From the NCBI RefSeq assembly GCF_933775445.1, contig NC_065876.1, positions 25,296,001 to 25,360,000 of the forward strand: DNA of 64,000 nt, read 5' to 3'. Below are positions 35,483-45,847 of this stretch, piece after piece; position 1 is the first letter of the stretch, and the number at the start of each line of letters is the position of its first letter. The notes under the pieces are model-generated. The model did no database searches and had not been told where the DNA came from. It saw only the letters and a list, made by a program, of their open reading frames with translations. The DNA comes from Argentina anserina. Its lineage: Eukaryota; Streptophyta; Magnoliopsida; Rosales; Rosaceae. Both the position numbers and the translations under genes were made by a program.

Positions 35483-38346
35483 TGTAACGACCCTAAAATT
35501 TCAAGCTTAAAAACTCAAAATTTCAAAGTCGTACAACACCAAAACAATCTCAACGAATCGAAATCATTTTTAAATGCACAGCGGATCATTACTGAGTTCA
35601 CAATACAACTCAGACAATCAATTATTACAAACCAAATTGTAAATCAACATTACATAAAATGAAAATATAATAAACCTCACAATCTCTCACAACTCACAAA
35701 TAAATCCTCACCACACTCAAGATAATGAACAACTTCGAGGCTCTGGAGTCGTCCTTCAATTCCCACTAATCGACACCTGCAGTAGTATCCCCTACACCAT
35801 CGAATTGGTGCACCGGGATTGTAAACACAAATCCGGTAAGCTTATAGCTCGTATGAGTAAAATGGAAATATAATTCGTATATCAATATATACGAAAAAAT
35901 CACAATCAACAAATATAAATGTCCTCATGAGTCAATGGACGGCCCATCTGGTTGTCCCAAAAATATATGAAATGAAAGTGCTCATGACAAATCAGGCAAC
36001 CCTTCTGGTTACCCAAAAACATTTATAATACGGGTACTATTGAACGCTGGTACACATCTGTTACCCCTCACGTAGTACACCGCCGATATTGGGTAACCAC
36101 CCGCTACCCAACATCCAACACAATATGAGTACTCATGAGCCGATAACCACCTGTTACGTCACATGCAGTACTCCGGCAGATAGACTAGAGCTCTAACTGT
36201 ATCGTAACTTTCGCCCGGCCAAAGGCTAGGTTCCGACTTGCCAAACACGTACAATAATCTCACATCATATTGTACAAAAATCAAGTTCGAAAACAAATCA
36301 ACATTTTAACAATCTCCATGTTAAAATTCACGTACAATAATCTCACATCATATTGTACAAATTAAAATCACATGCTCGATAATATCTTCTCATCGAAATG
36401 ACATCATCACGATAAATTCAGACAGTATATTATATAGCAAACTATATATATATGTACTTATTTACCATTTATACAATATATATATAATCCATTATATCAT
36501 ATACATGTCACAATTCATAAACACGTCCGAAGACAAAACGTTTAACAACACATTAAAATCACGTACAATAATTACACATCATATTGTACAAATTAATTCA
36601 CATGCTCGTCATATAATTCACGTCATCGAAATGACCAATTCCAATGAATTCATAACAGTATATAATATAGCAAACTATATATATAAGTACGTATTTACCA
36701 TTTATACAAATATATATATTCCACTATATCATATACATGTCGTACTTCAATATTTAAAACTCTTGCAAAAATCTTGAATTCACCGCAAGGGTAGATTCGT
36801 AAATATGTGAGATTTTACTCACCTTATCGACACGAGCGTAATTCCACTATTTCCGAAGATAATTCATTTTCTTGATGTTATCGATCACCTTGAAAAGATA
36901 AGAAAAGAATTTAGAAACGTTTTGTAAACCTTTAAATCCCGAAACAGTAATAATCGGTTATTGTTCAGCAATTTTCGGGTGTACGAATTTACTGTTCACT
37001 GAGTACTATTCACTGTGTCCTATTCACGTATTTACTATTCATGTATTACTGTACAAATACACATCCAATACATAGCTCTGTACAAGTACATACTGTTCAA
37101 ATGTACGTATTGTCTCAGTAAATAATAATTACTGAATTACCCTTCTAAAATTACTTTTTACCTTTACTAAAAGTAATTTACATTTACATTTACCGTACGT
37201 AAATAAAATTTACATTTACAGTACGTAAATCACCTTTTTACATTTACCGTACGTAAAAATAAATTACAAAATTACCTTTTTCGGAAACACTAAAGTAATT
37301 TACATTTACATTTACTGTACGTAAATAAAATTTACATTTACCGTACGTAAATCACCTTTTTACATTTACCGTACGTAAAAATAAATTACAAAATTACCTT
37401 TTTCGGAAACACTGTTCACGCGCCGCCGCGCGTGGGCCGGCAGGCTGCGCGTGGGGCCCACGCGCCGACGCCACCAACGGCGCGTATCACGCCACCGCCC
37501 CCCCATTCTCTTCCTTTCTCCTCCCTCTTCTTCTCCACGGCCTCACGCCGCCCCTACACCACTCCACTGCCCTTCACGCGCCGCCTAAGGCGACGGTATC
37601 TCTCCCCCCTCCTCCTCCGCTTCTCCTCTTCCAATCCACCATCAAAACCTCACCAAAATGACAACAACCACACCAATCCATCAATCAAGTAAAACCCTTA
37701 CCTCGACGAAGCTCTAGAACCACCGGTGAGTCGCCGGAGATGCGCCTAGGAAGGAGACGGTTTCTGTCGAATCTTGGGGCAGCTGGTGGAGCTCCGGCGC
37801 TGCGTGGGATGGCGTGTCAAGCTCGGGGTCGGCTGCGGAGGGTCGCGCGAAGCTTCCTAGGCCGGCGGTGTGCGACACGGATGAGCGGTGAGGGAGATCG
37901 CCGGAGATGGATTTTTGAGGGAGGGAGAGAGCGAATCGGGGAGAGAGAAAGGGGAAGGAGGCGGAAAGATGAGAGATAAGGGTTTTCCTGAAATGGAAAC
38001 CCTAATCACAAAAATTCCCTTTTTATACTCGTTTCCAAAATCGGAAACTAACTTCCGACATTAATAACTTTCAACTCCTACGTCCGATTCGAACGCGTCA
38101 CATGTCCACGCACTCGTATCGACGAGCTTTATGACTTTTGTGAAGAATGTTTTCGCAACCGAGCGACGGAATAAAAGTCGATATATTTGTTCGAAAACGT
38201 AACGTTTTTTTTTAATTAAACGTTCCGAGAACGTTTCTGTTTCCGTTTCGTAAAGTCGCAAACAATCAAATTCATTTTAATTAAATTTCACAACTTGATA
38301 GAATCCAAATCAAATCAAATATTGTTCGAAAACTAGGGTTATTACA
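35483..38346 (-). repeat. Gypsy 3' LTR, long form (2.86 kb)
   Basis: It contains a duplicated segment of about 245 bp (landmarks GTACAATAATCTCACATC near 36330 and GTACAATAATTACACATC near 36564). It also has two tandem copies of a ~127-bp unit rich in TTTACCGTACGTAAA (37160-37415) and a GC-rich block (37415-37900). The purine tract follows at 38347-38360 (TAAGGGGGGTAGAT in the element's direction). Open frames inside it are not genes. Confidence 0.85.
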
Positions 38347-38386
38347 ATCTACCCCCCTTAAAGGAATTTCGTCCCGAAATTCAAAC

Positions 38387-40526
38387 TTACTCAACAAACA
38401 ACCGTTGATATCTAGTCATCATGTCCGACTCTAGCTCCCAAGATGCATCGCCCTCATCATGGTGACTCCACAATACCTCAACTTCTTTCCTCCGAAGCTT
38501 CTTTGTGGATCTATCCAGAATACGAACCGGCTCAACAATGAAAGTGGCATTTTCCTTCACTTTAATGGTGCTATGATCGATCACATGTGACTCATCTGGT
38601 ATATACTTCCTCAGCATGGAAATGTGGAAGACGTTGTGAACGCCCGACATGCTAGTAGGCAAGGCTAGTCGATATGCTAGTTCGCCCACCTTCTCAAGTA
38701 TCTCAAAGGGCCCAACGTACCTCGGAGCCAACTTTCCCTTCTTGCCAAATCTCACCGCACCCCTTATAGATGAAACTTTCAAGAAAACATGATCGGCGAT
38801 CTCAAATTCCACATGTCTCCTCTTTAAGTCCGCATAGCTCTTCTGTCTACTCTGTGCAGTTCGGATTCTATCTCGAATGATCGAGATCTTCTCCATGGTT
38901 TCCTGCACCACCTCTGGACCCATCAGTGCCTCATCTCCAACTTCGGCCCAACAGATCGGTGAACGACATGGTCTACCATAGAGAGCCTCATAAGGTGCCA
39001 TGCCAATGCTAGAATGGTAGCTGTTGTTGTAGATAAACTCAATCAATCTCAAATGATCTTCCCAGCTACCCTTGAAATCCAGCACACATGCTCTCAACAT
39101 GTCTTCCATCACCTGATTCACCCTTTCCGTCTATCCATCTGTCTGAGGGTGAAAAGCTATACTCATATCCAAGGTAGTGCCCATCGCCTTCTGCAAACCA
39201 CCCCAGAACTTCGAAGTGAAACGTGCATCTCGATCAGAAACAATAGAAACTGGGGCACCATGAAGTCTCACTACCTCATTCACATATAGTTTCCCAAGCA
39301 CGTCCACTGAGTACTTCATCAACACTAGAAGAAAATGAGCCGACTTCGTCAACCGATCGACAATCACCCATATGGCATCGTGACCCTTCTTCGATCTAGG
39401 CAATCCGGTCACAAAGAGGAATAGTCAGTGGTTTCAACATGCCAGCTGGTCGTTGATGTTCTGCTTTCACTTGCTGACAAGCAAGGCACTTCGATACAAA
39501 TTATGCTACATCTTTCTTCATACCGTTCCACCAGAATTGCCTGCATAGGTCCTTGTACATCTTGGTGTTCCCTGGATGAACGGTATAGCATGATCGATGT
39601 GCCGTATGAAGGACCTCCTCCCGAAGATCATCACAATCTGGGACACACAATCTTGTCCCAAACCTCAACCCTCCATCGGGTCCAACTCTCCACTCAAAAG
39701 GGCACTCATCAAGCGTATCAACTACAAGATCTGCCAACTTAGCTTGTGAGAGTCTATCCCGCGCCTGACCCTGTATGATCCTCGTGATCAATGTGGGTTG
39801 CACCGTGACAGTACTAAGAAAGACTCTTGGTTCTCCTCCCGATGGTACCAAATCAAACTCCGATGCAGTTTCGAGCATGAACCATTCCTGGACCATAAGT
39901 GAAGCCACCACACCTCTCGGTTTCCTGCTCAATGCATCGGCCACCACATTTGCCTTCCCCAGGTGGTACTCTAATGTGAAGTCATAGTCCTTGAGGAGTT
40001 CCATCCATCTCCTCTACCTCATATTCAGCTCCTTCTGTGAGAACAAGTACTTCAAACTCTTATGATCTGAAAAGAGTTGAAACTTCTCACCATACAAGTA
40101 ATGTCACCAAATCTTCAGGGCAAACACAACTACCGCAAGCTCTAGGTCGTGTGTCGGATAATTCTTCTCATGAATCTTCAACTGTATCGAGCCATAAGCA
40201 ACAACTCCTCCATGCTGCATCAACACACAACCCAAACCTTGGAGCGAAGCATCACTGTAAATGACATAGCCACCACTACTTGAAATAATCGTCAGATTTG
40301 GAGCTGTGGTCAGACTGGTCTTTAGTTTGTTGAATGCTTCCTCACATGCATCCGTCCACACGAACGGAGTATCTTTCTTGGTTAACTTGGTCAATGAAGA
40401 TGCAATACTAGAAAACCCCTCGATAAATCTCTTGTAGTAACCTGCCAAACCGAGGAAACTACGAATCTCTATAGGGTTCTTTGGACGACTCCAATTCTTT
40501 ACTGCCTCTACATTTGACGGGTCCAC
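38387..40526 (-). pseudogene. Gypsy pol remnant (RT end, RNase H, integrase)
   Basis: Reading leftwards from 40526: the RT C-terminus with [15 protein letters not shown], then RNase H with [13 protein letters not shown] (the DAS motif). Next comes the integrase zinc finger with HPGNTKMYKDLCRQFWWNGM (39540-39600). The core has VDRLTKSAHFL (first catalytic Asp) and SDRDARF (second). The C-terminal domain is KLAPRYVGPFEILEKVG and the Del-type tail ends at 38387. The catalytic motifs survive but at least three stops or frameshifts break the frame (near 40100, 39490 and 39130). RNase H before integrase is the gypsy order. Confidence 0.88.
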
Positions 40527-40726
40527 TAGTACTCGTTGCCTGTACAGATTGCCTTGCCTTTTCCCTTCGCATCCCTGCTTCCCACATCTCCTGCTCGAGT
40601 CTTATCTGCTTGCTCCAAGCTCATGGCACTCTCAAATATCAACTCCTTTGTAGTCAGGCAAAGGACTGATATCATGGTCTTGTACTCCTGTTTCAGCCCT
40701 CGTAGATACTTCTGAGCTAAAAACTC
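40527..40726 (-). pseudogene. Gypsy gag fragment fused to pol by deletion
   Basis: The minus strand reads QKYLRGLKQEYKTMISVLCL and then [13 protein letters not shown], typical of the gypsy gag. It joins directly to RT sequence, so roughly gag C-terminus, protease and most of RT are deleted. The other edge runs into LTR sequence at about 40727, so the leader and primer-binding site are also gone. Confidence 0.65.
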
Positions 40727-42058
40727 AAAATTTCAAGCTTAAAAACTCAAAATTTCAAAGTCGTACAACACCAAAACAATCTCAACGAATCGAAATCATT
40801 TTTAAATGCACAGCGGATCATTACTGAGTTCACAATACAATTGTTCACGTATCTCTGTACGAGTACATATTGTTCACGTATTTCTGTACGTATAAATACT
40901 ATTCAAATGTACGTATTGTCTCAGTAAATAATAATTACTGAATTACCCTTCCAAAATTACTTTTTACCTTTACTAAAAGTAATTTACATTTATATTTACC
41001 GTACGTAAATAAATTTTACATTTACCGTACGTAAATCACCTTTTTACATTTACCGTACGTAAAAATAAATTACAAAATTACCCTTTTCGGAAACACTGTT
41101 CACGCGCCGCCGGACGTGGCGGCGCGTGGGGTACACGCACCACCCGCCGGCAGGCTGCGCGTGGGGCCCACGCGCCGACGCCACCAACGGCGCGTATCAC
41201 GCCACCACCGCCCCATTTCTCTTCCTTTCTCCTCCCTCTTCTCCTCCACGGCCTCACGCCGCCCCTACACCACTCCACTGCCCTTCACGCGCCGCCTAAG
41301 GCGACGGTATCTCTCCCCCTCCTCCTCCGCTTCTCCTCTTCCAATCCACCATCAAAACCTCACCAAAATGACAACAACCACACCAATCCATCAATCAAGT
41401 AAAACCCTTACCTCGACGAAGCTCTAGAACCACCGGTGAGTCGCCGGAGATGCGCCTAGGAAGGAGACGGTTTCTACCGAATCTTGGGGCAGCTGGTGGA
41501 GCTCCGGCGCTACGTGGGACGGCGTGTTGAGCTCGAGGTCGGCTGCGGAGGGTCGCGCGAAGCTTCCTAGGCCGGTGGTGTGCGACATGGATGAGCGGTG
41601 AGGGAGATCGCCGGAGATGGATTTTTGAGGGAGGGAGAGAGCGAATCGGGGAGAGAGAATGGGGAGGGAGGCGGAAAGAGGAGAGAGAAGGGTTTTTCTG
41701 AAATGGAAACCCTAATCACAAAAATTCCCTTTTTATACTCGTTTCCAAAATTGGAAACTAACTTCCGACGTTAAAAACTTTCACCTCCGACGTCCGATTC
41801 GTACGCGTCACATGTCCACGCACTCGTATCGATGAGCTCTACGACTTTCGTGAAGAAAGTTTTCGCAACCGAGCGATGGAATAAAAGTTGATATATTCGT
41901 TCGGAAACGTAACGTTTTTTTTTCTAATTAAACATTCCGAGAACGTTTCCGTTTCCGTTTCGTAAAGTCGCAAACAATCAAATTCATTTTAATTAAATTT
42001 CACAACTTGATAGAATCCAAATCAAACCAAATATTGTTCGAAAACTAGGGTTATTACA
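40727..42058 (-). repeat. Gypsy 5' LTR, shortened form
   Basis: It aligns with the long LTR but lacks the first ten or so bases on the left and a central block equivalent to about 35610-37050. It has a single copy of the TTTACCGTACGTAAA unit. The outer end GGGTTATTACA is intact. Confidence 0.8.
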
Positions 42059-42063
42059 CTGTC

Positions 42064-42140
42064 AGAACTCTTGACATATACTTCAAATGTCGGAACATCA
42101 TTGATCTGAGAACTCTCAACGTCGTCTCCATAACCCACTG
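42064..42140 (-). pseudogene. Copia-2 gag N-terminus, beyond the gypsy insertion
   Basis: The minus-strand reading gives VPTFEVYVKSSDS, which continues into GSFGGTKLN at 35470 when the gypsy element is removed. The expected start ATG is GTG. This segment proves that the gypsy insertion is inside copia-2. Confidence 0.75.
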
Positions 42141-42465
42141 AAAAACAATTTAAAAAATCAGGAGGTATACAACGGAAACACCAAAAAAACGTAGATGAAC
42201 CTGTTTTGGGGGCACGTGCACTGTTGGTGAACCTGCACTGTCAACCAAGACTATCAAATCTGGTCCGGGTCGGGTCGGGTTGAAGTTGGTCCAGGTCGGG
42301 TTGGTTTTGGGTCGGGTCGGATCTGATTTAGGCTGGGCCGGAATCTGAACCGTGCAGGCGGGTCGGGTCGGGTCGGGAGAGTACCCAAACGAACGGGAAA
42401 AACGGGTCGGGAAGATCTCTCGAACCAAAAACTGTAAAAGCAAAACCCAGAAAAAACAGAACACT

Positions 42466-42477
42466 GCTCTGATAACA
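42466..42477 (-). other. Copia-2 primer-binding site, altered
   Basis: In the element's direction it reads TGTTATCAGAGC, one base different from the usual TGGTATCAGAGC. It abuts the 5' LTR. Confidence 0.75.
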
Positions 42478-42623
42478 ACAAAAATGGTATATTACACTCT
42501 TAATCCATCTATACACACTAATGTCCTATATATAATCTAGTAAACGTACACTTTAACAATAATTTATTCATTAATTCTCTCCGTGAATCAGGCCCGTGAT
42601 TCACGGAGTCATTCACGCTAACA
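42478..42623 (-). repeat. Copia-2 5' LTR with internal perfect hairpin
   Basis: 146 bp. Within it CTCCGTGAATCA (42579-42590) pairs perfectly with TGATTCACGGAG (42597-42608), leaving a 6-base loop. The other copia-2 LTR and both copia-3 LTRs have imperfect versions. Confidence 0.85.
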
Positions 42624-42628
42624 AGTAC

Positions 42629-42861
42629 TTGTTTGACTTCTTAATGAGGAGAATCAAAACTTACAAAGATAATGAGCTGTGAAGTACCTTAGCGCTTGTT
42701 GCATCTTTCTTCAACTCTTCTACTATGACCGTTATATGGATGTGACATTTGTGGACAGGTCATTGTACCTGGTTGAAGCTTGGGATAAGAAAGAAGTAAA
42801 TAAGATCAACAACTGGAAAGACGACCGTGGTGAAATAATGATTACAAGTTTACAACTATAA
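42629..42861 (+). pseudogene. Continuation of the split Ulp1-type gene after copia-2
   Basis: With copia-2 and one AGTAC removed, the frame before 31112 (ending TLNWGKY) continues as LFDFLMRRIKTYKDNEL. A neighbouring frame gives CCIFLQLFYYDRYMD and then WDKKEVNKINNWKDDRGEI, ending at 42861. NWxKYxFDFL followed by a CxxFLQLFY motif is the conserved block I associate with Ulp1-bearing plant transposon proteins. One frameshift lies between the two parts. Confidence 0.55.
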
Positions 42862-44640
42862 AACTGCAAAAGCCCACCAGTCGTATCGGATCAGCTACAA
42901 CGGGTGGGGAGGGTTGGAGAGCAGAGGCTACTGTATTTTCTGGGCAAGTGAGTAATCTTGAAACAGTTTTGCAGCATAGCACAACTTAGCAGAATGATAA
43001 GATGGACCACATTTTGTTTCTGATTCAAAATCTGAGACTATTCAGCACCATAAAACCAATCAACTAGCAACAAACGCGTCGCTCCCCAATGGGAAGATCT
43101 GAAGGTAAACAAAAAAAAAAGGTGAAATAAGTAGTCTATCGATTATGCTCAGCTCTTTCCTTTTATTATGTTTATGTTGTGATGACATGATAGAAAGAAG
43201 GGAATGCAGTATCTGCATGCATTTCCTTTCCTTATATTTGTCATTGTAATAATATTTTTGAACAATGCTCGAATGCAGTGGACTAATTCACTTGTTGTAA
43301 CATTTCTATTATGTATTACGGCTACTCACATTATTAACCCTTACTCCTATTTAAGTACATCTCTGTTCTTATAGTGTTCATTAGTCTACTGTCTTCTAAC
43401 TAAGTTGTCTTAGATGTGTATATGAGGTTACTGAATTGCAGGTGTAGGTCCATATTTGGTCACTTTTGTGTGTGTACTAACTCCTTATTTGCTCAGTCTA
43501 CAATGCTATCTGGTTACTAAATCGAACTTGTTCTAGTTGACCCAAAAAAAAAATCGAACTTGTTTTTTCTATTTTCTTACTTGTTTAGTCTACTTTCATG
43601 TACTGATTGGTAATTTGCTCAGTTAATAATCATTTCAGTACTTTCTAACTTTCTGATTCTACTTGTTTTCAAATTAAGTCTACTGTTTATTGCAGTCCAA
43701 TTTCATACATTTCATGTTTTCCTTGTTACTTTCCGATCCTACCTTATTTTTCTAAGGCTTTTTCTAATAACGTCAACTTTGTTTCCACTTAAATCTACTT
43801 TCTAGTCCAGTCCAGTTTCTTATTTATTTCTTACTTTCCAACACTACTTTCTTGCTAATTAAGACTACTTTTTGACTTAATAACTCTATGTTCGTACTTA
43901 ATCAGTCTGTTTCATGCATTAACTTGTTATTTTGTCAGTCTATGATTAAATTTTCAGTCTGCACTCTTATATTACTCTAGTGCACTTTCTTATTAATCCA
44001 GCCTACTTTCTTAGTATTGTAGTCTACCTTTTTTTATTTTATTCTACCTTCAATTAATAATTGGTAATTAGCTCAGTCAATAGTCATATCACAAAGCTCT
44101 CTTACTTGTTCTCTCTCCTTTCTTTCAAAATGATCCACTGTCTTACTTATTAAGTCTACTCTATTGTATTGACTAGTTCTTTGTTGCTCGTACTCTACTT
44201 TCCTATTTCTACAATCAACTTTCGACTTGTTGAGTCTACTTTCATTCTTTTTCAATCTACGTTCGAGTACTAAGAAACTAAACCCATATTTGTACATTTA
44301 GTCTACTAATTTATCCAAGAGCCTTCTTATGTAATAAGAATTCATCTTTAGTCTACTAGGTTATCCCCAACTAAGTCTTTATCGATAAGGTTTCTGTCAG
44401 TCTACTATGTTATTCATGGGTTTAGTTTCTTGGGTTTATTACCAAGATTATATCTTCAGTCTATTCGGTTATCCATATCTAAGTTATTATATCTTCAGTC
44501 TACTTTCCAATCAATTTAGTCCACTAGCTTTGTTGTCTATATATCAAGTTAGTTTCTTATTTATTCTGAGCTTATTTATACTGAGGCTGCTTGTTCTATT
44601 AGGTTTCAACTGTTAAACTGAATTATGACCTAAGAGACCT
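42862..44640 (+). other. Intron-like T-rich spacer full of AGTCTACT repeats
   Basis: Between two coding pieces of the split gene lies about 1.8 kb of T-rich sequence without a frame. From 43383 to 44520 the motif AGTCTAC(T) occurs about eleven times exactly and about ten more times with one mismatch (counted by eye), at irregular spacing. The same motif appears in the gene's presumed 5' region (about 23072-23161) and intron (about 30078). Confidence 0.55.
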
Positions 44641-45291
44641 AGTCCTATTATCATCCGGCTCAAATTCCGTTATCAGTCCCAGGCGATTTGTTGTTCAAAA
44701 GAATAAGGATCCTGAGATCAATGTAGAGAAGAAGGCTGACGAGAAGGTGCTGCAGGAGATTACTAACGTATTGGATAGTATTGAAGAGAAGAAGTTTTCC
44801 GGGATTAATCGGTTAGAGAAGAAGTCGTTTGATATTGTTGTGGAGAAGACGGTCCCGGAGAATATGATCGATAGCGTTCAAGAGAAGGACGTTCAGGATA
44901 TCATTAATATATCGGTAAGTGTTGATGAGAAGAAGAATCCCAAGATTAATCATTCAGAGAAGAAGGCCTTCGATAGTGTTAGGGAGAACAAGGTCTCCGA
45001 AATCAATTAAGTCGAAAATGAAGATGTCAATAGAGTTGGAGAAAAGATGGTTCCGGACATTAATCATTTAGAAAAGAAGGCCATTGATAATGTAAATAAG
45101 AATGCTGGAAACATTGTTGCTAGAGAAATTGGTCATTTCTTCCCATCTACAAAAAAGAAAGAAACCATTAGAAAGAAGTATGTTGAGAGAGAAATTATCG
45201 GCCGCAAGAGTGCGAAGAAACAGAGTATTAGTCCTTTTACTGTCAATGCAGATATGGAAGAGGATGACAAAGCAATCATGAATCTTGTCTA
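44641..45291 (+). pseudogene. Split Ulp1-type gene, later charged-repeat part
   Basis: The frame from about 44700 gives a charged repeat with units like EKKSFDIVVEKTVPENM and EKKAFDSVRENKVSEIN, stopping at 45010. The same frame reopens at 45047 (MVPDINHLEKKAIDNV) and runs through KKYVEREIIGRKSAKKQSI and SPFTVNAD to about 45291. The unit echoes the EKP repeats at 29 kb. The CACTA-like end interrupts it at 45292, so any Ulp1 protease domain that should follow is not seen. Confidence 0.45.
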
Positions 45292-45650
45292 CACTACAAG
45301 AAAAATGACATACAACAACATCACAATAAAACATGCGCGTTTAAAACATTATTGATTACTATTTTCGACAATATGCTTATTTTGTGTGTTGTGAAAAGTT
45401 ATATTCAACTACATGCGTCACTAGTATGTTGTTAATATAGTTTTCGACTACGTATTATGTGTGTTGTTATTTGAAAGTTATTGATTCAACATATTAACAA
45501 CTAGCATAAATACACGTTATTAAAGGCTTTTAAAATAACAACATGCAATATGTTGTTAAATATTTTTAAGATAACAACACGCTGCATGTTATTAAATGTT
45601 TCACATATTACAACATGCAGCGCGTTGTGATATACTTCTCTTTAAAATTT
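45292..45650. mobile_element. CACTA-like transposon left end
   Basis: CACTACAAGAAAAATG matches the usual plant CACTA terminal repeat (CACTACAAGAAAA). It is followed by subterminal repeats built on ACAACATGC and TGTTGTTA in both orientations (45310-45640), as CACTA ends have. The mirrored right end (CTTGTAGTG) was not found by eye in the window, so the size is unknown. It may carry the HUA2-like fragment downstream. Confidence 0.5.
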
Positions 45651-45847
45651 GAATGGGAAACCAAGGAAAATAACAAACTTTTTGCGCTTAAATTATTATA
45701 TTAACTAAAATGCCCTTTCTACAAAAAATGAAAAAAAAAAAGACTTAAAACTACATTCTCACAAAAGGAAAGCATGTATCTCACTTCATCTCTCAAACAC
45801 CCAAAACCATAGTTGTCTCTTTGAAAATTTTCTCTTCGTCTCTCACT

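Larger units (their letters stand above)
35483..42058 (-). mobile_element. Ty3/gypsy (chromovirus, Tekay/Del-like) element, internally deleted
   Basis: It sits inside copia-2 gag with a perfect CTGTC duplication (35478-35482 and 42059-42063). On the plus strand it starts TGTAACGACC and ends GGGTTATTACA, so in its own direction it has canonical TG...CA ends. One LTR is about 2.86 kb (35483-38346) and the other only about 1.3 kb (about 40727-42058). The internal part holds the RT end, RNase H and integrase but lacks gag, protease, most of RT and the primer-binding site. The integrase tail (VLWSHHDEGDASWELESDM) looks like the chromodomain-like end of the Del/Tekay group. Confidence 0.9.
31113..42623 (-). 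mobile_element. Copia-2: Ty1/copia element carrying a nested Ty3/gypsy
   Basis: Minus-strand element. The 146-bp LTRs are 42478-42623 (5') and 31113-31258 (3'), differing at about 10 sites. The target duplication AGTAC is perfect (31108-31112 and 42624-42628). Its own sequence is 31113-35482 plus 42064-42623; the rest is a Ty3/gypsy insertion with duplication CTGTC. Coding remnants match copia-1 and copia-3 throughout. Confidence 0.92.

Noticed and set aside
37432..37979. GC-rich open frames in the gypsy LTR (also 41078-41427)
   Set aside because: They lie wholly within LTR sequence and repeat between LTRs.
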